The notes under the pieces are model-generated. The model did not search any database, was not told the origin of the DNA, and saw only the letters and a program-made list of their open reading frames with translations. DNA of 59,867 nucleotides, taken from contig CAZMRQ010000005.1 of assembly GCA_964568795.1 (NCBI GenBank), forward strand, positions 1-59,867, in the 5' to 3' direction. This DNA is from CAZMRQ01 sp964568795 (GTDB lineage: Bacteria; Pseudomonadota; Gammaproteobacteria; Comchoanobacterales; Comchoanobacteraceae). A program made the translations under genes and the position numbers. Shown piece by piece: positions 33,857 through 41,945 of the stretch (its first letter is position 1; each line of letters opens with the position of its first letter).

Positions 33857-34836
33857 ACTGTCCCCTTCATCATGCCCAGATGACTCTGATACCATTGAGC
33901 AGTTTCTTGGAGACCCTGATAAAATGAGACAGTTGGCTCATAGCCTAGTTTCTCCCTTGCTTTAGAAATATCTGCATATGAATGCCGAATATCCCCCTGT
34001 CTTTGAGCACTGTATACAGGCTGAATATCCTTACCCAGCAATTGCTGACATGTGTGAAACAAGTCCTGCACGCTCATCGCATCACCACACCCTATATTAA
34101 AAACCTGACCACCCACATCTGCACAAGAACATGCAAGCAAATTAGCCTGCACAACATTCTCTATATATGTAAAATCGCGGGTTTGTTGACCATCGCCAAA
34201 TATAACTGGAGGCTGGTCTGCCATCAACTGAGCTATGAACTTGGGTATAACTGCAGCATATGGAGAAGCGGGGTCTTGCCGATGACCAAAAACATTGAAA
34301 TACCTCAGCCCAACTGTTTTAAGGCCGTATAATTCGTGAAAAACCTGACCATATGCCTCATTGCTGGCTTTGCTCGCAGCATAAGGCGACAACAAGGCTG
34401 ACTCTTTGCCCTCTACTTTGGGCAGCAAAGGATGATCGTCCCCGTACACAGCCGAAGAAGAGGCATACACACAAGCTTTAACCTTCTGATCACGCGCTGC
34501 CAAAAATACATTTAATGTTCCGGTATCATTGATCTCATGAGCACGCAAAGGGCCTTCGATTGATTGAGGAACTGATACCAATGCCGCATGATGAAGAACA
34601 TAATCAACATCAGCACATGCTTTGATGCAAATAGACTGATCACGTATGTCACCTTCAACAAACTCAAAGCCCTTGCATGAGAAAAATCTTTTTATATTGT
34701 CCTGCTTTCCAGTGAGAAAATTGTCAAGGACCCGGACTTTGAAGCCCGCTTTTAAGAGAGACTCTCCAATATTTGAGCCAATGAACCCAGCCCCGCCTGT
34801 AATTAAAAAACGGCTTGATCTAACTATTCTTTCCAT
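33853..34836 (-). CDS. NAD-dependent UDP-sugar 4-epimerase (WbpP/TviC type)
   Basis: 327 residues from the ATG at 34836, with AGGA upstream. Short-chain dehydrogenase fold: FLITGGAGFIGSNI cofactor loop, DNFLTGK, the catalytic SSSAVYGD...SPYAASKASNEAY (Ser/Tyr/Lys), and RYFNVFGHRQDP.SPYAAVIPKF. That last motif is typical of the UDP-N-acetylglucosamine/galactosamine 4-epimerases WbpP and TviC rather than classical GalE. It forms a two-gene unit with the thymidylyltransferase, probably for surface polysaccharide or glycan synthesis. Exact substrate not certain. Confidence 0.85.
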   Translation of the reverse strand: MERIVRSSRFLITGGAGFIGSNIGESLLKAGFKVRVLDNFLTGKQDNIKRFFSCKGFEFVEGDIRDQSICIKACADVDYVLHHAALVSVPQSIEGPLRAHEINDTGTLNVFLAARDQKVKACVYASSSAVYGDDHPLLPKVEGKESALLSPYAASKASNEAYGQVFHELYGLKTVGLRYFNVFGHRQDPASPYAAVIPKFIAQLMADQPPVIFGDGQQTRDFTYIENVVQANLLACSCADVGGQVFNIGCGDAMSVQDLFHTCQQLLGKDIQPVYSAQRQGDIRHSYADISKAREKLGYEPTVSFYQGLQETAQWYQSHLGMMKGTV

Positions 34837-35003
34837 CAATCCTACTCCGTATATTAAGATGCTCCTGCCTTTACCAAAGTAAAAAGAAAATGGTTTCACT
34901 TTAGGTCAAGATCACAACGCATCTAAAGGATAGTAGCATACTAGCTAAGTTACAAATAAAATGCTAGCCTTGGTTGCTATTATCTGTGCAAAGGATGCAA
35001 GAG

Positions 35004-35031
35004 TTGCATAACCCATTCTTTGTGCTATAAT
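35004..35031 (+). promoter_or_regulatory. Promoter of def-fmt
   Basis: TTGCAT, a 16-base spacer, then a perfect TATAAT at 35026-35031, 23 bases before the def ATG. Confidence 0.65.
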
Positions 35032-35054
35032 TATACATTATTTACATACTAATC

Positions 35055-35564
35055 ATGGCAATACTACCTATCATTCAATATCCGGACCCACGCTTATCGC
35101 AGCGGGCTGATGAGGTTTCTGTATTTGACGAGAGTCTAAAAAAAACTGTCAATGACATGTTTGAAACACACTACCATCAAAAAAATTGTGCGGCATTAGC
35201 TGCCACCCAGCTAGGCATTATGTTGCGCATCACTGTCATTGATTTTTCAGACAAAAAAAACCAACCCCTGTGCTTAATCAACCCCATTATTAAACACCTG
35301 AGAGGGCAAACAAATGAGCCAGAAGGATGCATGTCAGTCAAAAATATTTACGAAAAGGTAAAACGCACAGAAGTCATCCATGTCACCTACCAAGATATAA
35401 ATGGCAAAACACAATCATTTGAGGCGGATGATTTTATGGCCAAATGTATCCAACATGAAGTAGATCACCTTGATGGCATTTTATTCATTCAGAAGCTCAG
35501 TCGACTAAAAACCAATCTGATTTCCGCAAAACTTAAAAAACTCCGAAAAGAGTTTGACTTATGA
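35055..35564 (+). CDS. def: Peptide deformylase
   Basis: Removes the formyl group from new polypeptides using a metal ion. 169 residues. Metal ligands Cys92 (EGCMS), His134 and His138, and catalytic Glu135 (QHEVDHLDG) are present. The first family motif, normally GxGLAAxQ, reads CAALAATQ at 45-52, so both glycines are gone; the enzyme should still be active but is divergent. It overlaps fmt by four bases. The def-fmt pair is standard; the usual downstream rsmB-trkA has been moved elsewhere. Confidence 0.92.
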   Translation: MAILPIIQYPDPRLSQRADEVSVFDESLKKTVNDMFETHYHQKNCAALAATQLGIMLRITVIDFSDKKNQPLCLINPIIKHLRGQTNEPEGCMSVKNIYEKVKRTEVIHVTYQDINGKTQSFEADDFMAKCIQHEVDHLDGILFIQKLSRLKTNLISAKLKKLRKEFDL

Positions 35565-36484
35565 TTGTTGGATTTGCTGGCACACCTAAATTTGCTCTAC
35601 CTACTTTAGAATTACTCCAAAAGCATTTTGAAATAGCTTACGTCCTCACGCAGCCTGATCGGCCTAGTGGGCGAGGGCAGAAAGTCCAGGAAAGCCCTGT
35701 CTGTCATTTAGCAAAATCACTTAATTTGCTTGTTTTAAAACCTGAAAAGCTACTCAAAGAGACTTGGCAAAAAAACCTCAGCGAACACCCCATTGATGTG
35801 CTTGTCGTCGCTTCATATGGCCTCCTTATTCCCAAGTGGCTGCTCACCATGCCACGCTATGGTTGCTTAAACGTGCACCCATCTGACCTGCCTCGATGGC
35901 GCGGAGCCACACCCATTCATGCGCCGTTATTACACGGTGACAGTGAAACTGCTGTTGCCATCATGCAAATGGAAGCTGGTTTTGACACTGGGCCAATTTA
36001 TATGCACGAAGCTATTCCTCTTCATCAGCAGACTACTTTTACCAGCCTGCATGACACTTGTGCCAAAGTAGGCGCTGAATTGATGATTAAAACACTCAAA
36101 CAGGTCCCCAACATCAAACCTACACCTCAAAAAACTGAGGGCATCACCTATGCAGCCAAGTTAACCAACCAATCTCATTGGTACCAGGAATCTTGGTCAG
36201 CTGCTGACTGTCATCAACATGTCCAAGCCTTCCATCCCCGTCCTGGTGTACTGGCACTGATTAATAACCAACCCATTAAAATCATCTGGGGACAGATAAG
36301 TGAACAAAAAAGCACCCACCCACCTGGGACAGTCATCATTGGACGACAGCATTGGCAGTTAGCAACAACCACGACAGATTACTTTATCAAAGAAATTCAG
36401 TGGCCAGGGAAAAAAGCGCAAGACGTGCAAAAACTTTCAGGCCTGTCTATCCCTTTGCAATGCCGATTAAGTACACCTTTCTAG
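35561..36484 (+). CDS. fmt: Methionyl-tRNA formyltransferase
   Basis: Formylates initiator Met-tRNA using 10-formyl-tetrahydrofolate. 307 residues, the usual length. N-terminal GFAGTPKFALPTLE and VLTQPDRPSGRGQKV, the catalytic region NVHPSDLPRWRGATP (Asn-His-Asp pattern), and MEAGFDTGPI are clear; the C-terminal OB-like tRNA-binding domain follows. Start overlaps the def stop (ATGA). The stop overlaps the end of the permease gene on the other strand by four bases. Confidence 0.94.
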   Translation: MIVGFAGTPKFALPTLELLQKHFEIAYVLTQPDRPSGRGQKVQESPVCHLAKSLNLLVLKPEKLLKETWQKNLSEHPIDVLVVASYGLLIPKWLLTMPRYGCLNVHPSDLPRWRGATPIHAPLLHGDSETAVAIMQMEAGFDTGPIYMHEAIPLHQQTTFTSLHDTCAKVGAELMIKTLKQVPNIKPTPQKTEGITYAAKLTNQSHWYQESWSAADCHQHVQAFHPRPGVLALINNQPIKIIWGQISEQKSTHPPGTVIIGRQHWQLATTTTDYFIKEIQWPGKKAQDVQKLSGLSIPLQCRLSTPF

Positions 36485-37647
36485 CCATGTGAAGAGAATA
36501 AAAGCAAGAGAGCACACGCCATCACCAGCACAGACCCTATAAGTAAACCAAAAACCCGCTCAGGGGCAATCTTCCCACAGCGAACAACCGCCCAGAACAT
36601 CACAACGGGAAAACCCAATAGCAAAATAGCAACCAACTGACCTGCATAGCTCAATGCCAAAATAAACCCTTTCGGATAGATAAGAGCAAAAAGCAAGGGA
36701 ATGGAGTATCCGCAAAAGCTTGCCAAACAATTTTTATATTTTAAAGGAACTGATTTCGCCAAGCCTTCTTTAAGAAAATCCACTAAACTTTGCGCCACAC
36801 CAATAAACGATGTAGCAATAGTGAAAAATGAAAAAACTTCAGCAAAAAATCTAATTTTTTGATTCTGTGTTATTTGCACAAGCATTGAAGGGATGACAAC
36901 ATTGGGATTGCCCCTAGAGGTTATTTGATTCATTGATAGTGCGCCTTCCTGTGGAAAAGACATAAACATCCAAGCTTCCCATACTATATAAATAACAAGG
37001 GGGATAAGGCTTCCCCAAAAAATAACTTGTGACAATTTAAGATCATCATCAAGAAATTCACGTAAAGAGGGCAGAATAATTTGATAGCCAAAGGCAGCAA
37101 GAATAATTGTAAATGCATTCATAGATCCATCCCAATGATAGTGCAAGAGACTTACTGGCTGCAAATGGGTGCTCATAAAACTGAGAAACAGCAGAAAGCT
37201 TAAAAACAAACCCCACATTAGCCACCCACTTACCTTATTTGTAATATGGATGCTGGTGAAAAAAAACATTGAAAATAGTCCAATTATTATCAACCAATGC
37301 ACCATGCTAAAACCTGTCCACTTTCCTAGAACATCAGCAAGCCCCGTCAGATATGCAGCCATAAGCATGTACAGTAAACACAAGTACACCACCCAGCAAA
37401 GACCTCTTGCAAATGGCCCGAGAGACCAAGAGACCATGCCGAGAAAGTTACTTTTTGGAGGTAAAAAACCATTCACATGCTGCAACATCTTAGCACTTAA
37501 AAACATCACAAACCAAGCCAGAACCAAGCATATTGATGAATACACAAATCCTAATTGTGCAGTCACTGCAGGAATGGCCCAAATGCCAGCCCCTACCGAT
37601 GTCCCGGCCACCATCAATATGCCACTCAATACTTTATTCAATTGCAC
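36481..37647 (-). CDS. Aromatic amino acid permease (TyrP/Mtr family)
   Basis: 388 residues with about eleven hydrophobic segments. The N-terminal GTSVGAGIWAIPAVTAQLGF is the family signature, and SLREFLDDD and FFTIATSFIGVAQSLVDFL segments also match the hydroxy/aromatic amino acid permease family. Likely a proton symporter for tyrosine or tryptophan; specificity cannot be read. A GTG start at 37647 lies inside the last 14 bases of parC, so translation is likely coupled to parC. Confidence 0.85.
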   Translation of the reverse strand: MQLNKVLSGILMVAGTSVGAGIWAIPAVTAQLGFVYSSICLVLAWFVMFLSAKMLQHVNGFLPPKSNFLGMVSWSLGPFARGLCWVVYLCLLYMLMAAYLTGLADVLGKWTGFSMVHWLIIIGLFSMFFFTSIHITNKVSGWLMWGLFLSFLLFLSFMSTHLQPVSLLHYHWDGSMNAFTIILAAFGYQIILPSLREFLDDDLKLSQVIFWGSLIPLVIYIVWEAWMFMSFPQEGALSMNQITSRGNPNVVIPSMLVQITQNQKIRFFAEVFSFFTIATSFIGVAQSLVDFLKEGLAKSVPLKYKNCLASFCGYSIPLLFALIYPKGFILALSYAGQLVAILLLGFPVVMFWAVVRCGKIAPERVFGLLIGSVLVMACALLLLFSSHG

Positions 37648-39877
37648 TCTCTTTTACTACAACAGTCAATTGATTAGCAGAACGAAAGCCTCTGGGCAAG
37701 AACTGCCCCCGACGGCCACGTGCTCCTTGATAAAATTCCTGCATTTTGACATCAATATTCATATGCCTTCTATCCGTAGCTACACGAATACTATCGCCCT
37801 CTTTGAAAGCACATAAGGCCACCAATTCATCTTGCTTGTTCAGCCATTCTGCCTTTCGTATATCAATTAACTTATTTCCTTTCCCTTGCTTAAGCTCTGG
37901 ACACTCAGTAAGCGGCATAATCAACAACCGTCCTTGCGCTGTTAATAAGGCCAACCATTTATCATTTTCTGTAAAGACTACTGGCATCAAGCTATGCCCT
38001 TGCTCAGCCACCTTAATAAGTGACTTGCCAGCTCTTTGTTTCACCAGAAAGTCTCTTACTGTAGAGATGAAACCATAGCCCTCACTTGAACTACAGCACA
38101 GCTTCGTCGATAGTGGCGCTGACAGCATATGATTGATGCTATCGTTTTTATCTAACTTCAACCACTTAGAAAGAGGCTCCCCTTTGCTACGTATTGATGG
38201 CAATTCAATGATTGGTATGTTATACACACGGCCATATTTCGATAATAAAATCACTGGCCATTTCGTCCGAGAAAAACACAAAGATTTAAGTCTATCCTGC
38301 GTCCTGAAAACAAGCTGTGAGAGCACAATTTCATGTGTTTTAGCTGCGCGTATCCAGTCTTGCTCGGATAACACAACAGTGATTGGCTCGTCAACCACGA
38401 TTGTCTCCATCACCTGCGCTTTTAGCACCTGGCTCTCTATTAACAGTGTTCGCCGTCTATTTTCATGTTTTTGAGCGACTTGTTGTATCTCCTCAATCAA
38501 CAAAGCATGAAATTTTTCTTTATTTGTCAATAAGCCTTCTATAAAAGAAAGCCTTTCTTGTAATTCACTGTGTTCTTTTTCAAGAACCAAATATTCTACT
38601 TTAGCCAGCTGCTTCAAGCGAATTTCTAAAATAGCTTGAGCTTGTCGATCTGATAATGCAAAACGTTTTATAAGGGCTTGCTTTGGCTCATCTGACTGTC
38701 TGATTATACGAATAACTTCATCAATGTGTACCCCTACAAGTATCAAACCATCTAAAATATGCAATCGATCAACAATCCCCTCTCGCTCATGATTTAAACG
38801 TCTTCTCACGCAATCCTGACGGAACTTTAACCAAGACGTGAGAATTTCTTTGAGAGACATCATTTTTGGCTTTCGATCAAGATCGATACAGTTCATTTGT
38901 ACGCGACAGCTTTTCTCAAGATCAGTTGTTGCAAAAAGGTGAGCCATGATAACATCCGTATCGACTCTACGTGACTTTATAACCATAACCAAACGCACGG
39001 GGTCATCATGATCTGACTCATCACGAAAATCGATCACACCTGGCAGTTTTTTCAAACGCATCTGCTCAGCAATTTGTTTGATGACCCGGCTCAAAGGGAC
39101 TTGGTAGGGCAATTGATCAATCACGATGCTATCATCAGTCACATGGTAGCGCCCGCGCAAGCGCAACAACCCTTGGCCAGTGGTATAAATATTTTCAAGC
39201 TCTGATCCTGATGTGAGTAAGCTTCCTCCTGTGGGGTAGTCAGGCCCTTTGACATATTGCATAAGGTCTTTAACTGTACAATCTGGGTATTTGAGAACAT
39301 GAATAGCAGCACTGACTACTTCGCCCAAATGATGCGGAGGAACATCTGTAGCCAAGCCCACAGCTATCCCGCTGGCGCCATTCAATAAGACGTTGGGCAA
39401 CTGAGCAGGAAGACGGCTTGGTTCCTTCAGTGTGCCATCAAAATTCTCAGTCCAGTCAACTGCACCCAAATGCGCTTCAGCCAGAAATATTTGAGCATAA
39501 GCGGTTAAACGAGCTTCCGTATACCGCATAGCAGCAAAAGACTTAGGGTCATCAATCGAGCCCCAGTTTCCCTGGCCATCAATTAATGGGTACCGATAAG
39601 AAAATGACTGCGCCATAAGCACCATCGTTTCGTAGCAAGCAGACTCACCATGTGGATGAAACTTACCAAGAACATCACCGATAGTCCGTGCAGATTTTTT
39701 ATATTTTGCTGTTGCTTTCAGACCAAGTTCTGACATGGCGTATAAGATTCGACGTTGAACTGGCTTCAGACCATCGCCAACAAATGGCAAAGCACGATCT
39801 AAGATGACATACATAGCATAGTCAAGGTAGGCTTTCTCGGCATACTGACTTAATGATTCTTGTGGGATTAATGTCAT
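37634..39877 (-). CDS. parC: DNA topoisomerase IV subunit A
   Basis: Decatenating type IIA topoisomerase subunit. 747 residues. The quinolone-resistance region HPHGESACYETMVLMAQ has Ser79 and Glu83, the sensitive-type residues at these positions, with Glu instead of Asp before the Ser. The catalytic tyrosine is Tyr119 in AAMRYTEAR. A short beta-propeller C-terminal domain is present, ending near RGRRGQFLPRGFRSANQLT. The length and GQGNWGSIDDPKSFAAMRYTE context favour ParC over GyrA. parE is not in the window. Confidence 0.93.
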   Translation of the reverse strand: MTLIPQESLSQYAEKAYLDYAMYVILDRALPFVGDGLKPVQRRILYAMSELGLKATAKYKKSARTIGDVLGKFHPHGESACYETMVLMAQSFSYRYPLIDGQGNWGSIDDPKSFAAMRYTEARLTAYAQIFLAEAHLGAVDWTENFDGTLKEPSRLPAQLPNVLLNGASGIAVGLATDVPPHHLGEVVSAAIHVLKYPDCTVKDLMQYVKGPDYPTGGSLLTSGSELENIYTTGQGLLRLRGRYHVTDDSIVIDQLPYQVPLSRVIKQIAEQMRLKKLPGVIDFRDESDHDDPVRLVMVIKSRRVDTDVIMAHLFATTDLEKSCRVQMNCIDLDRKPKMMSLKEILTSWLKFRQDCVRRRLNHEREGIVDRLHILDGLILVGVHIDEVIRIIRQSDEPKQALIKRFALSDRQAQAILEIRLKQLAKVEYLVLEKEHSELQERLSFIEGLLTNKEKFHALLIEEIQQVAQKHENRRRTLLIESQVLKAQVMETIVVDEPITVVLSEQDWIRAAKTHEIVLSQLVFRTQDRLKSLCFSRTKWPVILLSKYGRVYNIPIIELPSIRSKGEPLSKWLKLDKNDSINHMLSAPLSTKLCCSSSEGYGFISTVRDFLVKQRAGKSLIKVAEQGHSLMPVVFTENDKWLALLTAQGRLLIMPLTECPELKQGKGNKLIDIRKAEWLNKQDELVALCAFKEGDSIRVATDRRHMNIDVKMQEFYQGARGRRGQFLPRGFRSANQLTVVVKESAIE

Positions 39878-40435
39878 GACAACAGTCTCGGGATAATTTC
39901 CCTCGATTCTACCTTATTTTTTAGCTAATATTCAAGTACTGCACTGGCTTTTCTTGGTGTAGATCAAGCTAAAGTGTTTTATCTGACTGACTTTTTCTTT
40001 GATAGGCTGATATACTCTGATCAAAACAAGGATGACCTGACCTTGATATAGCTTTGAAATCATGACCACTGCATGGTCTTTTTATCACTGTCCTTGACTA
40101 AGGAAGTACAAAACAGCATAGGCAAGCAATTTTTCTAGATCTCTTTTTAACATGCCTAAAGAGCATTTACTGTTAAAAAAATATTTCTCTCCTCACACTC
40201 ACCTGACTTAAAACTAGGCCTTCAAAAAAATCAGGGACTCTGTTTCAGGCATGGCTGTGAGCCAAATCGCTCTACATCTGTACACATATAAGAATCTGAA
40301 TTGATAGCGCATTTTGCTAACGTTTAATAGCACAACCCGACTGTCCTATCATTTTCAACATTTGAATTTATCCTACGTGCCGTAAGACGCCTTCGTTTAC
40401 GTGGGTGATATAAGGCACACCTTCCGTCATACTGG
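39878..40435. other. Intergenic stretch with a small terminator-like hairpin
   Basis: No supported gene between parC and the IS remnant. A short hairpin (GACCA-CTGCA-TGGTC, 40064-40078) is followed by TTTTTATC, as in a weak plus-strand terminator. No plus-strand gene precedes it, so a small transcript of unknown function is possible. The last 120 bases may belong to the IS remnant's end. Confidence 0.3.
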
Positions 40436-40664
40436 CTACGACGGTGTGCATTGCCCTTGGATATATTGCTTGAGGCGTTCAATCGGGGCGTCGCCGCAAC
40501 TGCCTGCAAAATAGCTTGGCGACCAAGTACATTTTTCCAATAGAATTTTTCGATCTTTTCGCCGAACTCTTGCCTAAGATGCCTTGAGGAGACCCCTTTT
40601 AGTGAGTTGACCAATAAAGATTGCTTATATTCGTCGAGATTTTCAACACAAACTTTCTACTCAT
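40436..40664 (-). pseudogene. tnpA remnant (IS200-type Y1 transposase)
   Basis: MSRKF at 40664 is followed, after loss of the middle of the gene, by LVNSLKGVSSRHLRQEF and FYWKNVL, the C-terminal part of Y1 transposases. A one-base deletion then shifts the frame; correcting it gives WSPSYFAGSCGDAPIERLKQYI, the expected ending. The HUH and catalytic tyrosine regions are missing. Confidence 0.8.
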
Positions 40665-40682
40665 CTTTGTAAGAACCACGCG

Positions 40683-41060
40683 ATGATCGTTGTAGAAGCG
40701 TTGAGAGTGAAGAATATGAGTAAATCAGCAAAAGGCGGTATAGATAATCCAGGTAAAAGGATTGCAGCAAAATCTGGATTAAATAAATCAATCTTAGATC
40801 AGGGTTGGCATGAGTTTCGGCGACAACCGACCTATAAGTTAGAGTAACGCGGAGGTATTGTTGTTGAGGTAGACCCTAAATATACCAGTAAGCGATGCTC
40901 AAATTGCGACCATATCGATGCACTTAATAGGCAATCACAGTCAAAATTCGTTTGTATGAAATGTCATACTGAGATGAATGCTGATGTGAATGCCGCGAAA
41001 AATATTTTAGCGGCAGGGCATGCCGTGTTGGCTTGTGGAGCAAGCGCCCAAGCGCGGTGA
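40683..41060 (+). pseudogene. tnpB remnant (RNA-guided nuclease family, C-terminal part)
   Basis: The frame starts near the RuvC II region (IVVEALRVKNMSKSAKGG), runs through SGLNKSILDQGWHEFRRQ, has an in-frame TAA at 40845-40847, then continues with the zinc ribbon (CSNCDHID...FVCMKC) and the RuvC III motif NADVNAAKNILAAGHAV. The N-terminal half with RuvC I is absent, so no nuclease activity is expected. Confidence 0.85.
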
Positions 41061-41162
41061 TGAAGCAAGAACCTACCGTGACTTTTAGTCGCGAGAATCA
41101 CCTTCGTTTAAGGAGGTGAGGATGTCAATGTAAAAAGATAATGCTGAAAGGGCTCGGCAATA

Positions 41163-41936
41163 TCACTTGTTTAGATTGAATATCTTTAACGAGTTCTGCC
41201 ACAGCTGTTGTTGTGCTTGCTCTTCACTCACTTGCCAAAGATGCGCGACAGTCTGCCCAACACAGCTTACATAAGCAGGCTGATTTTCATGACCGCGATG
41301 AGGCACAGGAGCTAGGAACGGGCAATCTGTTTCGATAAGAACTTTGTCACGCGGCAAAGCACTCATGACTTGCCGCAACGCATCTGCTTTATTAAAAGTG
41401 ATAATTCCTGAAAATGAAATATAAAAACCCAGATCAACGGCCTGCTCGGCCATAGATAAGTCTTCAGAAAAGCAATGCAATATCCCCGTCACACCTTCCT
41501 TGTAGCAGTCTCTCAAATTGATTAGTGTGTCTTCTTTTGCTTGCCTTGTATGAACAATCAAAGGCTTTTGATATGTTTTGGCTAATTGGCAATGCCGGGT
41601 GAATGATTCTTGCTGAGCCTTCATCATCCCCTTATCTTGCGAACGATAATAGTCCAAGCCCGTCTCACCAATGGCTACAACCTTCTGATGCTGTATCTGC
41701 ATCTCCAGCTGCTGCCAGTCTTGCTCTATTAGATTGTTACAGTCATTGGGATGAAAGCCTACTCCAGCCCAGATCATTTCAGCTAAACCAGTGCACTCAA
41801 CTGCTTGACTATTTGTCTTTTTATCTACACCCGGAACAACTATGCCTTTGACACCATGGCTCAAGGCAGCACGAATGCATTCATCCATGCTTTGATTCTT
41901 CAAGTAATATATGTGCGCGTGAGTATCAAACCACAT
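41163..41936 (-). CDS. tatD: TatD-family metal-dependent DNase
   Basis: 257 residues. TIM-barrel hydrolase with FDTHAHIYY (metal-binding His pair at the N-terminus), AIGETGLDYY, VHTRQAKEDT, LHCFSED and LIETDCPFLAPVPHRG. Probably a 3'-5' exonuclease or DNA repair hydrolase, YcfH-like. It follows the DamX-like gene after nine bases on the same strand. Confidence 0.9.
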   Translation of the reverse strand: MWFDTHAHIYYLKNQSMDECIRAALSHGVKGIVVPGVDKKTNSQAVECTGLAEMIWAGVGFHPNDCNNLIEQDWQQLEMQIQHQKVVAIGETGLDYYRSQDKGMMKAQQESFTRHCQLAKTYQKPLIVHTRQAKEDTLINLRDCYKEGVTGILHCFSEDLSMAEQAVDLGFYISFSGIITFNKADALRQVMSALPRDKVLIETDCPFLAPVPHRGHENQPAYVSCVGQTVAHLWQVSEEQAQQQLWQNSLKIFNLNK

Positions 41937-41945
41937 AATCAGCCC

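Larger units (their letters stand above)
40436..41130. mobile_element. Decayed IS200/IS605-family element
   Basis: Divergent remnants of tnpA (minus) and tnpB (plus) meet near 40670, the arrangement of IS605-type elements. Both genes have lost their N-terminal parts, tnpA has a frameshift and tnpB a nonsense codon. The right end at 41090-41130 (GAGAATCACCTTCGTTTAAGG then AGGTGAGGATGTCAA) can form the hairpin typical of the family and is well preserved. The element cannot move by itself. Confidence 0.8.
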
